In this document: piece after piece, positions 17,756 through 27,106 of the stretch | Numbering within the stretch: position 1 is the first letter of the stretch | Layout of the letters: every line of letters begins with the position of its first letter | DNA from: Achromobacter anxifer | GTDB taxonomy: Bacteria; Pseudomonadota; Gammaproteobacteria; Burkholderiales; Burkholderiaceae_B | Direction: 5' to 3' | DNA length: 64,000 nt | Assembly (NCBI RefSeq): GCF_903652925.1 | Contig: NZ_CAHLAR010000004.1 | Coordinates: 496,001-560,000 of the forward strand | Notes under the pieces: generated by a model | The model's database searches: none | What the model was told of the DNA's origin: nothing | Seen by the model: the letters and a program-made list of their open reading frames with translations, nothing else | Position numbers and translations under genes: made by a program

Positions 17756-18888
17756 CTGCTTCCGCCAACCGCCATCTGCTGCTGATCGGCAACGACCAGA
17801 AAGTCACCTGGGAAGACGGCCAGATCCGCTTCCTGGCCCCCGGCAACGACAGCCTTAGCGTGTACGACGCCGGCGCCAATCCGGCCCTGCCCGAGCTGGT
17901 CGGCACCCTGTCCCTGCCCAATTCGCTGTTCGGCCCGCCGGTCAACCTGTCCGTGACGCCCGACCAGCGCCTGGGCCTGATCGCCGATTCCATGGACTGG
18001 CCCGAACGCGCAGACGGCACTGGCTGGCAGCCCGCGCCCGGCCGGGACCTGTACGTGGTCGACCTGGAAGCCAACCCGCCCGCCATCGCGCAGCGCCTGC
18101 AGGTCGGCCTGCAGCCTTCGGGCCTGTCGATCAACCGCGCCGGCACGCTGGCGCTGGTGGCCAACAAGGCTGGGCGTTCGGTGTCGGTGCTGCGCATCGC
18201 CGGCAGGCAGGTCGAGGTCTGCGACGAAGTGGACGTGGATGGCGCCGCCGTGGCTGTGTCCTTTGCCGCCGACGGCCGCCGCGCCTTCGTGGTCAAGACC
18301 GACACGCACCGCCTGGGCGTGCTGCACATCGACGAAAGCGGAGCGCGGCCCGTGGTGACGCACGATCCCGCCGAAGACCTGACCACGGGCCTGGTGCCGT
18401 TCAACCTGGTGGTGTCGCCGGACGGCGCGCTGGCCCTGGTGGTGGACATGGGCAGCCCGACCGCCTCGGACGGCCACGCCGATTCGATCAGCGTGGTGGA
18501 CCTGCGCGCCCAGCCGCCGCGCGTGGTCGACCGCGTCATGGTCGAGGACGGTCCCGAGGGCATCGCCATCAGCCCCGATGGCCGCCATGCCGCGGTGGCC
18601 ATCGTGCAGGGCTCGAACAACCCGTCCAGCGCCTGGTTCCATCACCCGCGCGGCCAGATCGTGCTGCTGCGCATAGACGGACTGTCCGTGACCCGCGCCG
18701 GCGCCATCGAAGTCGGCGCCCTGCCTGAAGGCGTGGCCTTCAGCCCCGACAGCCGCTATCTGTACGTCGGCAATTTCCTTGCCGCCGAAATGCAGGTGCT
18801 GGCGGTGGACGAGGCCGGCCTGTCCGATACCGGCGCCCGCATTGCCCTACCCGGCCGCCCCGCTTCGATGCGGGCCCAGTCCTACTGA
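17752..18888 (+). CDS. Cytoplasmic YncE/lactonase-like beta-propeller protein
   Basis: A 378-residue protein built of repeated propeller blades, recognisable by recurrent phrases such as LSVTPDQRLGLIADS, SINRAGTLALVANKAGRSVSVL, VVSPDGALALVVDMG, AISPDGRHAAVAIV and AFSPDSRYLYVGNF. These are YVTN/lactonase-type blades. It has no signal peptide, so it should be cytoplasmic, unlike most YncE-type proteins. The ATG overlaps the stop of the ABC ATPase gene, and the TRAP genes follow after 55 bp, so it is embedded in the operon. It could be a lactonase, isomerase or sensor-like scaffold for the pathway; the sequence does not decide. Confidence 0.78.
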   Translation: MTASANRHLLLIGNDQKVTWEDGQIRFLAPGNDSLSVYDAGANPALPELVGTLSLPNSLFGPPVNLSVTPDQRLGLIADSMDWPERADGTGWQPAPGRDLYVVDLEANPPAIAQRLQVGLQPSGLSINRAGTLALVANKAGRSVSVLRIAGRQVEVCDEVDVDGAAVAVSFAADGRRAFVVKTDTHRLGVLHIDESGARPVVTHDPAEDLTTGLVPFNLVVSPDGALALVVDMGSPTASDGHADSISVVDLRAQPPRVVDRVMVEDGPEGIAISPDGRHAAVAIVQGSNNPSSAWFHHPRGQIVLLRIDGLSVTRAGAIEVGALPEGVAFSPDSRYLYVGNFLAAEMQVLAVDEAGLSDTGARIALPGRPASMRAQSY

Positions 18889-18943
18889 GCCCGTGGATTA
18901 CCCGAACACCCTTCCTTCCCATCCTGCTTTCCGGAGTTTCGCC

Positions 18944-19939
18944 ATGACTTACGCGCATCACAAGAAACCCTCCCTGCTGGCCGCCGCCCTGCTGACCCTC
19001 GCCGGCCTGGCGCCGCTGTCGGCCCACGCGCTGGACATCAAGCTCGGCCACGTGCTGGCCCCCAGCCACAGCTGGAACAAGGCCGCCGAAGGCTTCGCCG
19101 CCGAGGTGAAGGAAAAGACCGCCGGCCGCGTCAACTTCGTGCTGTTCCCCAGCGGCCAGCTGGGCAATGAAAAGACCATGCTGGAAGGCCTGCAGATCGG
19201 CAGCCAGGGTGCGGCCATCATCGGTTCGGGCTCGCTGCAGCCCATCGAGCCCAAGTTCGGCGTGGTCGAGCTGCCCTACACCTGGTCCACCTCGCAGCAA
19301 GCCTACAAAGCGTTTGACGGCGAGCTGGGGGAAGCCCTCGCCAAGCTGGCGGACAAGAAGAACCTGACCATCATCTCCTGGTGGGAAAACGGCTTTCGCC
19401 ACGTCACCAACAACCGCGGCGCGGTGGCCAAGCCGGCCGACCTGGCCGGGCTGAAGACCCGCGTCACGCCCGACAAGATGCGCCTGGACACCTTCACCGC
19501 GCTGGGCGCGAACCCGGCGCCGCTGGCCTTCGGCGAACTGTACTCGGCGCTGCAGCAGAAGGTGTTCGACGCGCAGGAGAACCCGCTGTCCATCATCTAC
19601 ACCTCGTCCTTCTTCGAGGTGCAGAAGTACCTGTCGCTGACCGGCCACGTCTGGGGCCCCGCCAACCTGATCATCTCCAAGCCGGTCTGGAACCGCATCT
19701 CGGCCGACGACAAGAAGATCGTCCAGGCGGCCGCCGACAAATGGCGCGACGCCCAGCGCCAGATGATCACCGACGGCGACCAGCAATACATCGCCCAGTT
19801 GAAGGAAAAGGGCATGCAGGTCAACGAGGTCGACAAGGCCGCCTTCGCCGCCGCGGTCGAGCCGGTCTGGAAGACCTATTCGGTCACCTACGGCCCCGAG
19901 CTGATGGCGCTGGTCCAGAAGTACCGCGAGGCCAAGTAA
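18944..19939 (+). CDS. TRAP transporter solute receptor (DctP family)
   Basis: A 331-residue periplasmic receptor with a signal peptide ending near SAHA-LDIKLGHV (about residue 29). The DctP fold is shown by GHVLAPSHSWNKAAEGFAAEV, FPSGQLGNEKTMLEGLQIGS and the ligand-binding arginine in LKTRVTPD, which usually pairs with a carboxylate. It captures an organic acid for the DctQM membrane components. CCGGAG precedes the ATG. Its stop and the next start share one base (TAATG). Confidence 0.93.
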   Translation: MTYAHHKKPSLLAAALLTLAGLAPLSAHALDIKLGHVLAPSHSWNKAAEGFAAEVKEKTAGRVNFVLFPSGQLGNEKTMLEGLQIGSQGAAIIGSGSLQPIEPKFGVVELPYTWSTSQQAYKAFDGELGEALAKLADKKNLTIISWWENGFRHVTNNRGAVAKPADLAGLKTRVTPDKMRLDTFTALGANPAPLAFGELYSALQQKVFDAQENPLSIIYTSSFFEVQKYLSLTGHVWGPANLIISKPVWNRISADDKKIVQAAADKWRDAQRQMITDGDQQYIAQLKEKGMQVNEVDKAAFAAAVEPVWKTYSVTYGPELMALVQKYREAK

Positions 19940-20418
19940 TGCTTCACAGACTGTCCGCGATCCTGTCGGGCATCAGCAAGGCCGTCGCCGCCGTGGCGGT
20001 GGCCTTGCTGGCGATCCTGATCTCCTATGTGGTGTTCTCCCGCTTCGTCACCCACACCACGCCGCACTGGGCCGAGGAACTGCCGCGCCTGGTGCTGGTG
20101 TGGTCGGCCTTCATCGGCGGCGTCGCCTGCAGCTACGAGCGCTCGCACCTGATGGCCGGGCTGCTGCCCTTCGTGGTGCGCAATCCCCGCATCCTCAACG
20201 CCTTCGAGCGCATCAACCAGGCCTTCATCATCGTCGGCCTGGCCGCCCTGGGCTACGCCGGCTGGCAGCTGGCCGAGCTGACCATGGACCAGACCCTGCC
20301 CGCGCTGGACGTGTCGGCCGGCACGGTGTACCTGGCGCTGCCGTTCGCCTGTGCCATCACCATCGTGGTGCACCTGGCGCAGCTGTTCTCTCCCGCTCCC
20401 GCCGCTGTAAAGGAATAA
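19939..20418 (+). CDS. TRAP transporter small permease (DctQ family)
   Basis: A 159-residue four-helix membrane protein: helices at about 12-33, 48-65, 90-108 and 128-148. The conserved WAEELPRLVLVWSAFIG segment of DctQ proteins is present. The start overlaps the receptor stop by one base. It forms the DctQM complex with the large permease encoded 4 bp downstream. Confidence 0.92.
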   Translation: MLHRLSAILSGISKAVAAVAVALLAILISYVVFSRFVTHTTPHWAEELPRLVLVWSAFIGGVACSYERSHLMAGLLPFVVRNPRILNAFERINQAFIIVGLAALGYAGWQLAELTMDQTLPALDVSAGTVYLALPFACAITIVVHLAQLFSPAPAAVKE

Positions 20419-20422
20419 CCAG

Positions 20423-21706
20423 ATGTCTACGGGTGCTCTCTTCCTGATGGGCGTGTTCACGGTCACGGTGCTGATCGACATGCCCATCGCTTTCGGCCTG
20501 GTGCTGTCCTGCCTGGCCTACCTGGCGGTCTATGACGCGGCGCCCATGATGGTGGCGGCGCAGCAGTACGTGGTGGGGCTGGACAGCTTTACCCTGCTGG
20601 CGATTCCGCTCTTCATCCTGGCCGCCCAGCTGATGAACGGCGCGGGCCTGACCCAGCGCATCGTGCGCCTGTGCGCCGCCATCGTCGGCGACATCAAGGG
20701 CGGCTTGGCCGTGGTGGCCGTGCTGGCCTGCCTGATGTTCGGCGCGCTGTCCGGCTCGGGCGTGGCCGACGTGGTCGCCATCGGCAGCCTGCTGCTGCCC
20801 GCCATGGCCCGCAGCGGCTACGACAAGGGCTTTTCCTGCGCCCTGGTCGGCAGCGCCGGGGCCACCTCCACCATTATCCCGCCCAGCATCGTGCTGATCG
20901 TCTACGGCACCATCACCGACACCTCGGTGGGCAAGCTGTTCGTGGCCGGCATCATTCCGGGCATCCTGCTGGGCCTGTCGCTGATCGGCGTGGCCATCTG
21001 GCAATCGCGCAAGCACAACTGGGCCGGCGGCCAGCCGTTCAGCTGGACCGAGCTGCGCGCCGCGGCCATCGACGCCCTGCCCGCGCTGATGGTGCCGGTG
21101 CTGATCATCGGCGGCATCCGCTTCGGCATCTTCACCGCCACCGAGGCCGCCTCCAGCGCCATCATCTATGCTTTGCTGATCGGTTTCTTCTGGTACCGTA
21201 CGCTGAGCCTGAGGTCGCTGTGGGACAACCTCAAGTCCACCGGCGAAAGCAGCGCGTCCATCCTGCTGATCATCGGCGCCTCGGGCCTGTTCGCCTGGGT
21301 GCTGGTGGCCGAGCAGGTGCCGCAAGCGCTGTCCACGCTGCTGGTGGAATGGACCGACAGCAAGACCGCCGTGCTGCTGGTGCTGACCGTGGTGCTGTTG
21401 CTGCTGGGCACGTTCATGGAGGCCATTCCGGTCATCATCATCGTGGCCCCCGTGGTGATGCCGGTGCTGGCGCACTACAACATCGATCCGGTGCACTTCG
21501 GCATCCTGCTGTCGATCAACATGGCCATCGGCGCCAACACGCCGCCGGTCGGCGTCGACCTGATGGCCGCGTGCAAGATCGGCGGCATCAATATGATGCA
21601 AACGCTGCGTCCGCTGTCCTGGATGATGCTGGCCATGACCGCGGTCATGCTGCTGCTGACCTTCGTTCCTGAACTGGTGCTGTTCCTGCCGAGGCACGTG
21701 CAATGA
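20423..21706 (+). CDS. TRAP transporter large permease (DctM family)
   Basis: A 427-residue, 11-12 helix sodium-coupled permease. Family markers include the GSGVADVVAIGSLLLPAM and SAGATSTIIPPSI repeats and the C-terminal NMAIGANTPPVGVDLM. It completes a three-gene TRAP importer within an operon that already encodes a full ABC importer. Its stop overlaps the start of the lyase gene (ATGA). Confidence 0.94.
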   Translation: MSTGALFLMGVFTVTVLIDMPIAFGLVLSCLAYLAVYDAAPMMVAAQQYVVGLDSFTLLAIPLFILAAQLMNGAGLTQRIVRLCAAIVGDIKGGLAVVAVLACLMFGALSGSGVADVVAIGSLLLPAMARSGYDKGFSCALVGSAGATSTIIPPSIVLIVYGTITDTSVGKLFVAGIIPGILLGLSLIGVAIWQSRKHNWAGGQPFSWTELRAAAIDALPALMVPVLIIGGIRFGIFTATEAASSAIIYALLIGFFWYRTLSLRSLWDNLKSTGESSASILLIIGASGLFAWVLVAEQVPQALSTLLVEWTDSKTAVLLVLTVVLLLLGTFMEAIPVIIIVAPVVMPVLAHYNIDPVHFGILLSINMAIGANTPPVGVDLMAACKIGGINMMQTLRPLSWMMLAMTAVMLLLTFVPELVLFLPRHVQ

Positions 21707-22632
21707 CCCCCTCCATTCCTACCCGCCGCCCCGCGGCCCTGCGCCGCAGCTGGATGTTCGTGCCCGGCCTGGACGACCAAGCCCAGGCCGCCGGCCTGGA
21801 AAGCGGCGCCGACGCGCTGGTGGCCGACCTGGAAGAGTTCACCGCGCCGGCCGACCGCCCCGCCGCGCGCCCGCGCGTGGCCGCGCTGTTCGCCCGCTGC
21901 CGGGCCCGCGGCGTGGTCGCCGCGGTGCGCATCAACAAGCTTGAGGAAGACGGCCTGGAAGACCTGCGCGACATCATGCCCGGCGCGCCGGATGCGGTAC
22001 TGCTGCCGCACGCCGAGAGCGCCGCGCAGATCGCCGCGCTGGACCAGGCCATCAGCGCGCTGGAGGCCGAACTGGGCCTGCCGGCCGGCAGCACCGAGAT
22101 CGTGCCCACGCTGGAATCCGCCCTGGGCGTGCACCGCGCCTACGAGATCCTGACGGCCAGCCCGCGCGTGTCCGCCTGCCTGCTGGCGGCCGAGGACCTG
22201 ACCGCCAGCCTGGGCGCGGAACGCGGCAAGGACGGCATCGAACTGCATCACCTGCGCGCCCGCTTCCTGGTGGACTGCACGGCCGCAGGTTGCCTGCCCA
22301 TCGACTGCCCCTTCAACTACCGCGACCTGCCGGCGCTGGAAGCCGACCTGCGCTGGGCCCGCCGCCTGGGCCTGAAGTCCAAGTGCGCCACCGTGGCCGA
22401 ACAGGTGCCGTTGATCCACGCCGTGTTCACGCCCGCGCCAGACGAAGTAGCGGCGGCGCGCGACTGCGTGGAACGCTACGAAGCCCAGCGCGCCGGCCGC
22501 CTTGACGCCGAACGCATCGATCCCCCCGTCTACAACACCGCGCGCCGCTTGCTGGCGCGCCATCACCAATTCGAACGATGGGCCGCCGAGCGCCGCGCGC
22601 AGGCCGTCCCGCAACAAGGAGACTCCGCATGA
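21703..22632 (+). CDS. HpcH/HpaI aldolase / CitE-like lyase
   Basis: A 309-residue TIM-barrel lyase of the HpcH/HpaI-citrate-lyase-beta family. RRSWMFVPGLDDQ at the start, the acidic VADLEEFT and LAAEDLTASLG motifs (Mg and CoA-thioester or oxo-acid binding) and a central VPTLESALGV match CitE/malyl-CoA lyase relatives. Such enzymes cleave or form 3-hydroxyacyl-CoA or 4-hydroxy-2-oxo acids with Mg2+. Start and stop both overlap neighbours (ATGA), so it is translationally coupled to DctM and the ThDP enzyme. The exact substrate is unknown. Confidence 0.88.
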   Translation: MTPSIPTRRPAALRRSWMFVPGLDDQAQAAGLESGADALVADLEEFTAPADRPAARPRVAALFARCRARGVVAAVRINKLEEDGLEDLRDIMPGAPDAVLLPHAESAAQIAALDQAISALEAELGLPAGSTEIVPTLESALGVHRAYEILTASPRVSACLLAAEDLTASLGAERGKDGIELHHLRARFLVDCTAAGCLPIDCPFNYRDLPALEADLRWARRLGLKSKCATVAEQVPLIHAVFTPAPDEVAAARDCVERYEAQRAGRLDAERIDPPVYNTARRLLARHHQFERWAAERRAQAVPQQGDSA

Positions 22633-24338
22633 CGTCAGCCGCAATTCCCGAACGCAATGGCGGTCAGATCCTGATGCAGCAGCTGCGCATCCATGGCGCG
22701 CGCCGCATATTCATGATCCCCGGCGAAAGCTATCTGCCCTGCATCGATGCGCTGAACGAGCACACCGATGCCATCGAACCCGTGGTCTGCCGCCAGGAAA
22801 GCGGCGCCGCCTACATGGCCGAGGCCTATGGCAAGCTGACCGGCGAACCCGGCATCTGTTTCGTCACGCGCGGCCCCGGCGCCACCAACGCCAGCATCGG
22901 AGTGCATACCGCCTTCCAGGACTCGACCCCGATGATCCTGTTCGTCGGCCAGGTGGGCAACGACTTCATGGAGCGCGAAGCCTTCCAGGAAATCGACTAC
23001 CGCCGCATGTTCGGCCAGATGGCCAAGTGGGTGGCGCAGATCGACCGCACCGACCGCATTCCCGAATACATCTCGCGCGCCTTTGCCGTAGCCACCAGCG
23101 GCCGGCCCGGCCCGGTGGTGCTGGCGCTGCCCGAGGACACGCTGTGGGGCCGCGCCAGCGTGGCCGACCTGCCGCGCTACCCCCGCGTGCACAGCCATCC
23201 CGGCGCCGCCGACCTGGCCCGTATGACGCAGTTGCTGGACGCCGCCGAGCGCCCCTTCCTGCTGCTGGGCGGCAACGGCTGGCACCAGACCGCCATCGAC
23301 CAGATCGCCGGCTTCGCCGAACGCTTCGAGCTGCCGGTGGGCACGGCCTGGCGCCGCCTGGAATGCTTCGACCAGCGCCACCCCAACGCCGCCGGCCACG
23401 TCGGCTGGGCCATGACGCCGGAACTGCGCCAGCGCCTGCGCGGCGCCGACCTGGTGCTGGCCGTGGGCACGCGCATGGGCGAGGCCACGACCGAGGGCTA
23501 TACCGTCATCGAAAGCCCGCTGCCGCGCCAGAAGCTGATCCACGTCTATCCCGACGCCGCCGAACTGGGCCGCGTGTTCTCGCCGACCCAGGCCATCGTG
23601 GCGGACGTGGCCAGCTTTGCCGCCAGCGTGGCGGGGCTGGTCCCGGGTCACAAGACGGCGCGCGGCGCCGCGGTGCGCGCGGCTCACCAGGAACTGGTCG
23701 ACAGCCTCCAGCCGCTGCCCTCGCCGGGGCCGATGAGCCTGGACCAGGCCGCCGCCTACGTCGACGCGCACGTGCCGGCCGATGCCTGCATCACCGTGGG
23801 CGCGGGCAACTATGCGCTCTACCCCCACCGCTACCGCCGCTATGCCGGCCCGGGCACCAGCCTGACGCCCACCGTGGGCTCCATGGGCTACGGCCTGCCG
23901 GCGGCCATCTCGGCCAAGCTGGAGGACCGCAAGCGCACGGTGGTCTGCTACGCCGGCGACGGCTGCTTCCAGATGAACATGCAGGAGCTGGGCGTGGCGC
24001 TGCAATACCGCCTGGGCGTGGTGGTGCTGGTGTTCAACAACGGCATCTGGGGCACGATACGCGCGCACCAGGAACGCGAGTTCCCGGCGCGGCCGATCGC
24101 CCTGTCGTTCGAGAACCCGGACTTCACCCAGATCATCCGCGGCTACGGCGGCTATGGCGAAGCCGTGGAAGACACGGCCAGCTTCGGCCCCGCGTTCGAA
24201 CGCGCGCTGGCCTTCGCCGAGCGCGAAAGCATGCCGGCCCTGCTGGAAATCCGCTACGACGCCAACGGCATTTCGCCGGGCGAAACCCTGATGGGCATCC
24301 GCGAGGCCGCGCTGGCCCGCAATGCCGCCAGCCACTGA
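22629..24338 (+). CDS. Thiamine-diphosphate-dependent decarboxylase/carboligase (AHAS-like)
   Basis: A 569-residue ThDP enzyme with the three domains of the acetolactate synthase/benzoylformate decarboxylase superfamily. The catalytic glutamate is E57 in CRQESGAAYMAEAYG; the ThDP-Mg motif begins GDG at 443-445 and ends in FNN about 27 residues later. An RGPGATNASIG segment follows the Glu. It is not ilvB: there is no ilvN small subunit, and context is catabolic. It probably decarboxylates or condenses a 2-oxo acid, giving an aldehyde for the dehydrogenase encoded 1.3 kb downstream. It is a paralogue of the gene at 29075-30781, sharing PGESYL, QEIDYR/QK-MFG and overall length. Confidence 0.9.
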   Translation: MTSAAIPERNGGQILMQQLRIHGARRIFMIPGESYLPCIDALNEHTDAIEPVVCRQESGAAYMAEAYGKLTGEPGICFVTRGPGATNASIGVHTAFQDSTPMILFVGQVGNDFMEREAFQEIDYRRMFGQMAKWVAQIDRTDRIPEYISRAFAVATSGRPGPVVLALPEDTLWGRASVADLPRYPRVHSHPGAADLARMTQLLDAAERPFLLLGGNGWHQTAIDQIAGFAERFELPVGTAWRRLECFDQRHPNAAGHVGWAMTPELRQRLRGADLVLAVGTRMGEATTEGYTVIESPLPRQKLIHVYPDAAELGRVFSPTQAIVADVASFAASVAGLVPGHKTARGAAVRAAHQELVDSLQPLPSPGPMSLDQAAAYVDAHVPADACITVGAGNYALYPHRYRRYAGPGTSLTPTVGSMGYGLPAAISAKLEDRKRTVVCYAGDGCFQMNMQELGVALQYRLGVVVLVFNNGIWGTIRAHQEREFPARPIALSFENPDFTQIIRGYGGYGEAVEDTASFGPAFERALAFAERESMPALLEIRYDANGISPGETLMGIREAALARNAASH

Positions 24339-24356
24339 CACAGAGGGAGTTCCACC

Positions 24357-25607
24357 ATGACGACGACTATCTCCATCAACGGACAGCGGCTGTGGCAGTC
24401 GCTGATGGACCTGGCGCAGATCGGCGCTACGCCCAAGGGCGGCAACTGCCGCCTGGCGCTGACCGCGCTGGACGGCCAGGGCCGCGACCTGGTCACCGGC
24501 TGGATGCGCGATGCCGGCATGACGCTGCGCGTGGACCAGGTGGGCAACATCTTCGCCCGCCGCGCCGGCCGCAACAATGAACTGCCGCCAGTCATGACCG
24601 GCAGCCATATCGACACCCAGCCCACCGGCGGCAAGTTCGACGGCTGCTACGGCGTGCTGGCGGGGCTGGAGGTCATGCGCAGCCTGAACGACCACGGCGT
24701 GGTCACGGAAGCGCCGCTGGAAGTGGCCATCTGGACCAACGAGGAAGGCTCGCGCTTCGTGCCCGTGATGATGGGTTCGGGCGTGTTCGCCGGCAAGTTC
24801 CCGCTGGAAGTGGCGCTGACCGCCACCGACCGCGACGGCAAGTCGGTAGCCGACGAACTGGCCGCCATCGGCTACGCCGGCACGGACCCCGTGGGCGGCC
24901 GCCCGGTGGGCGCGTACTTCGAGGCCCACATCGAACAGGGTCCGATCCTGGAAGACGAAGAGAAAGTGGTGGGCGTGGTGACCGGCTCGCTCGGCCTGCG
25001 CTGGTACGACGTGACCGTGACCGGCATGGAAATGCATGCCGGCCCCACGCCCATGCCGATCCGCCGCGACGCGCTGTACGCCGCCAGCTACCTGCTGCAG
25101 GCGGTGGTCGGCATCGCCAACGACAATCAGCCGCACGGCCGCGGCACCGTGGGCGAAATCCACGCCCATCCCGGCTCGCGCAACGTCATCCCGGGCCAGG
25201 TGCGCTTCACGGTGGACCTGCGCCACGAGGACGAGGCCACGCTCACCCGCATGGACCAGCGCTGGCATGAAATCTGCGCCGAAATCGCCCAGCGCCACAA
25301 CGTGGAGGTGGACGTGAAGCACGTGCAGTACTTCCCGCCCACCCCGTTCGACCCGGACCTGGTCGGCAAGGTGCGCGACGGCGCCCTCCGCCGCGGCCTG
25401 GCCGCCATGGACATCGTCACCGGCGCCGGCCACGACGCGGTCTACATGGCCGCCGTCACCCCCACCGCCATGATCTTCGTGCCGTGCAAGGACGGCGTCA
25501 GCCACAACGAGATCGAGGACGCCAAGCCGGCCGACCTGGAAGCGGGCTGCAACGTGCTGCTCGACGCCATGGTGGCGCGCGCCAACGCCCAGGAGGTCCG
25601 CTCATGA
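24357..25607 (+). CDS. M20-family amidohydrolase (N-carbamoyl-amino-acid hydrolase/AllC type)
   Basis: A 416-residue di-metal hydrolase of the HyuC/AllC/beta-ureidopropionase family. Metal ligands are in GSHIDTQ, KFDGCYG, WTNEEGSRF and the C-terminal SHNEIE; the lid domain starts near 210 with GLRWYDVTVTGMEMHAGPTPM. These enzymes hydrolyse N-carbamoyl or related amide bonds to free amino acids or release ammonia from ureido compounds. GGGAG (24345-24349) precedes the ATG by 7 nt. The overlap with the next gene (ATGA) binds it into the operon. It supplies the only obvious nitrogen-releasing step of the cluster. Confidence 0.9.
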   Translation: MTTTISINGQRLWQSLMDLAQIGATPKGGNCRLALTALDGQGRDLVTGWMRDAGMTLRVDQVGNIFARRAGRNNELPPVMTGSHIDTQPTGGKFDGCYGVLAGLEVMRSLNDHGVVTEAPLEVAIWTNEEGSRFVPVMMGSGVFAGKFPLEVALTATDRDGKSVADELAAIGYAGTDPVGGRPVGAYFEAHIEQGPILEDEEKVVGVVTGSLGLRWYDVTVTGMEMHAGPTPMPIRRDALYAASYLLQAVVGIANDNQPHGRGTVGEIHAHPGSRNVIPGQVRFTVDLRHEDEATLTRMDQRWHEICAEIAQRHNVEVDVKHVQYFPPTPFDPDLVGKVRDGALRRGLAAMDIVTGAGHDAVYMAAVTPTAMIFVPCKDGVSHNEIEDAKPADLEAGCNVLLDAMVARANAQEVRS

Positions 25608-27100
25608 GCCAGGACGCCGCCTACTGGCGCGCCCGCGCCGCCGCGCTGACCTTCCGCGGCCAGGCCTACATCGACGGCGCCTATTGCGACGCGGCCGATG
25701 GCGCCACCTTTGCCGCCGCCAGCCCGATAGACGGACGCAAGCTGGCCGACGTGGCCGCCTGCGGCGCCGCCGACGTGGACCGCGCGGTGCAGGCCGCCCG
25801 CCGCGCCTTCGAGGCCGGCGTCTGGAGCGGCCTGGCGCCGCGCCAGCGCAAGCAGCATCTGCTACGCCTGGCCGCGCTGATCGACGAACACCGCGAAGAA
25901 CTGGCGCTGCTGGAAACGCTGGACATGGGCAAGCCCATCCGCGACGCGCTGGCCTTCGACGTGCCCGAGACGGCGCGCTGCTACGCCTGGTACGCCGAGG
26001 CCATCGACAAGATCTACGACGAGATCGCCCCCACCGGCCCCGATGCGCTGGCCACCATCACGCGCGAGGCCCTGGGCGTGGTCGCGGCGGTGGTGCCCTG
26101 GAACTACCCGCTGATGATGGCCGCCTGGAAGGTCGCGCCAGCTTTGGCCGCGGGCAACAGCGTCATCCTCAAGCCGGCCGAGCAGGCCTCGCTGTCGGCC
26201 ATCCGGCTGGCGGCGCTGGCCGAGCAAGCCGGCATCCCCGCCGGCGTCTTCAGCGTGGTGCCCGGCCTGGGCGCGCAAGCCGGCCAGGCGCTGGGCCTGC
26301 ACCCCGACGTGGACTGCATCGCCTTCACCGGATCGACCGCCACCGGCAAGCGCTTCATGGAGTATTCGGGCCAATCGAACCTGAAGCGCGTGTGGCTGGA
26401 GTGCGGCGGCAAGTCGCCGCACATCGTGTTCGAGGACTGCCCCGACCTGGACCGCGCCGCCCAGGCCGCGGCCCTGGCCATCTTCTCCAACCAGGGCGAA
26501 GTCTGCATCGCGGGCTCGCGCCTGTACGTGCAGGACGGGATCTACGACGTCTTCATGGCCAAGGTCGCGGAGCATGCCGCCGCGCTGCAGCCGGGCGATC
26601 CGCTGGATCCCGCCACCGCCATGGGCGCCATGGTCGACGAACGCCAGATGCGCGGCGTGCTGGCCCGCATCGAAGCCGGCTCGGCCGAAGGCGCCCGCCT
26701 GCGGCTGGGCGGCCGCCAGGCGCGCGGCGACACGGGCGGCTATTACATCGAGCCGACCATCTTCGATTGCGCCGGCCAGGACAACAGCCTGGTGCGCGAG
26801 GAGATCTTCGGGCCGGTGCTTGCCGCCCAGCGCTTCGCCACCGAGGACGACGCGGTGCGGCTGGCCAACGACTCGATCTACGGCCTGGGCGCCGGTCTCT
26901 GGACCGCCAACCTGTCGCGCGCCCACCGCCTGTCGCGCCGCCTGCGCGCCGGCCTGGTCTGGGTCAACTGCTACGCCGACGGCGACATCACCGTGCCGTT
27001 CGGCGGCGTGAAGCAATCGGGCTTCGGCCGCGACAAGTCGCTGCACGCGCTGGACAAGTACAGTGACCTCAAGACCACCTGGATCAGCCTGTCGGTTTGA
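25604..27100 (+). CDS. NAD(P)-dependent aldehyde dehydrogenase, PuuC-like
   Basis: A 498-residue aldehyde dehydrogenase with catalytic Glu 266 (LECGGKSP) and Cys 301 (NQGEVCIAG), and PWNYPLMMAAWKVAPALAAGN and FTGSTATGK in the cofactor domain. The N-terminus (YWRARAAAL.....AYIDGAY) and overall pattern resemble PuuC, the gamma-glutamyl-gamma-aminobutyraldehyde dehydrogenase of putrescine catabolism. It oxidises an aldehyde, perhaps the ThDP enzyme product. The start overlaps the M20 stop. It ends the run: a strong hairpin follows immediately. Confidence 0.92.
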   Translation: MSQDAAYWRARAAALTFRGQAYIDGAYCDAADGATFAAASPIDGRKLADVAACGAADVDRAVQAARRAFEAGVWSGLAPRQRKQHLLRLAALIDEHREELALLETLDMGKPIRDALAFDVPETARCYAWYAEAIDKIYDEIAPTGPDALATITREALGVVAAVVPWNYPLMMAAWKVAPALAAGNSVILKPAEQASLSAIRLAALAEQAGIPAGVFSVVPGLGAQAGQALGLHPDVDCIAFTGSTATGKRFMEYSGQSNLKRVWLECGGKSPHIVFEDCPDLDRAAQAAALAIFSNQGEVCIAGSRLYVQDGIYDVFMAKVAEHAAALQPGDPLDPATAMGAMVDERQMRGVLARIEAGSAEGARLRLGGRQARGDTGGYYIEPTIFDCAGQDNSLVREEIFGPVLAAQRFATEDDAVRLANDSIYGLGAGLWTANLSRAHRLSRRLRAGLVWVNCYADGDITVPFGGVKQSGFGRDKSLHALDKYSDLKTTWISLSV

Positions 27101-27106
27101 TCCCCC

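Noticed and set aside
22635-25505. A 956-codon minus-strand frame opposite the ThDP and M20 genes
   Set aside because: His/Val/Ala/Gly-rich shadow with no motif, typical of antisense frames in high-GC DNA; the plus strand holds two well-supported enzymes.
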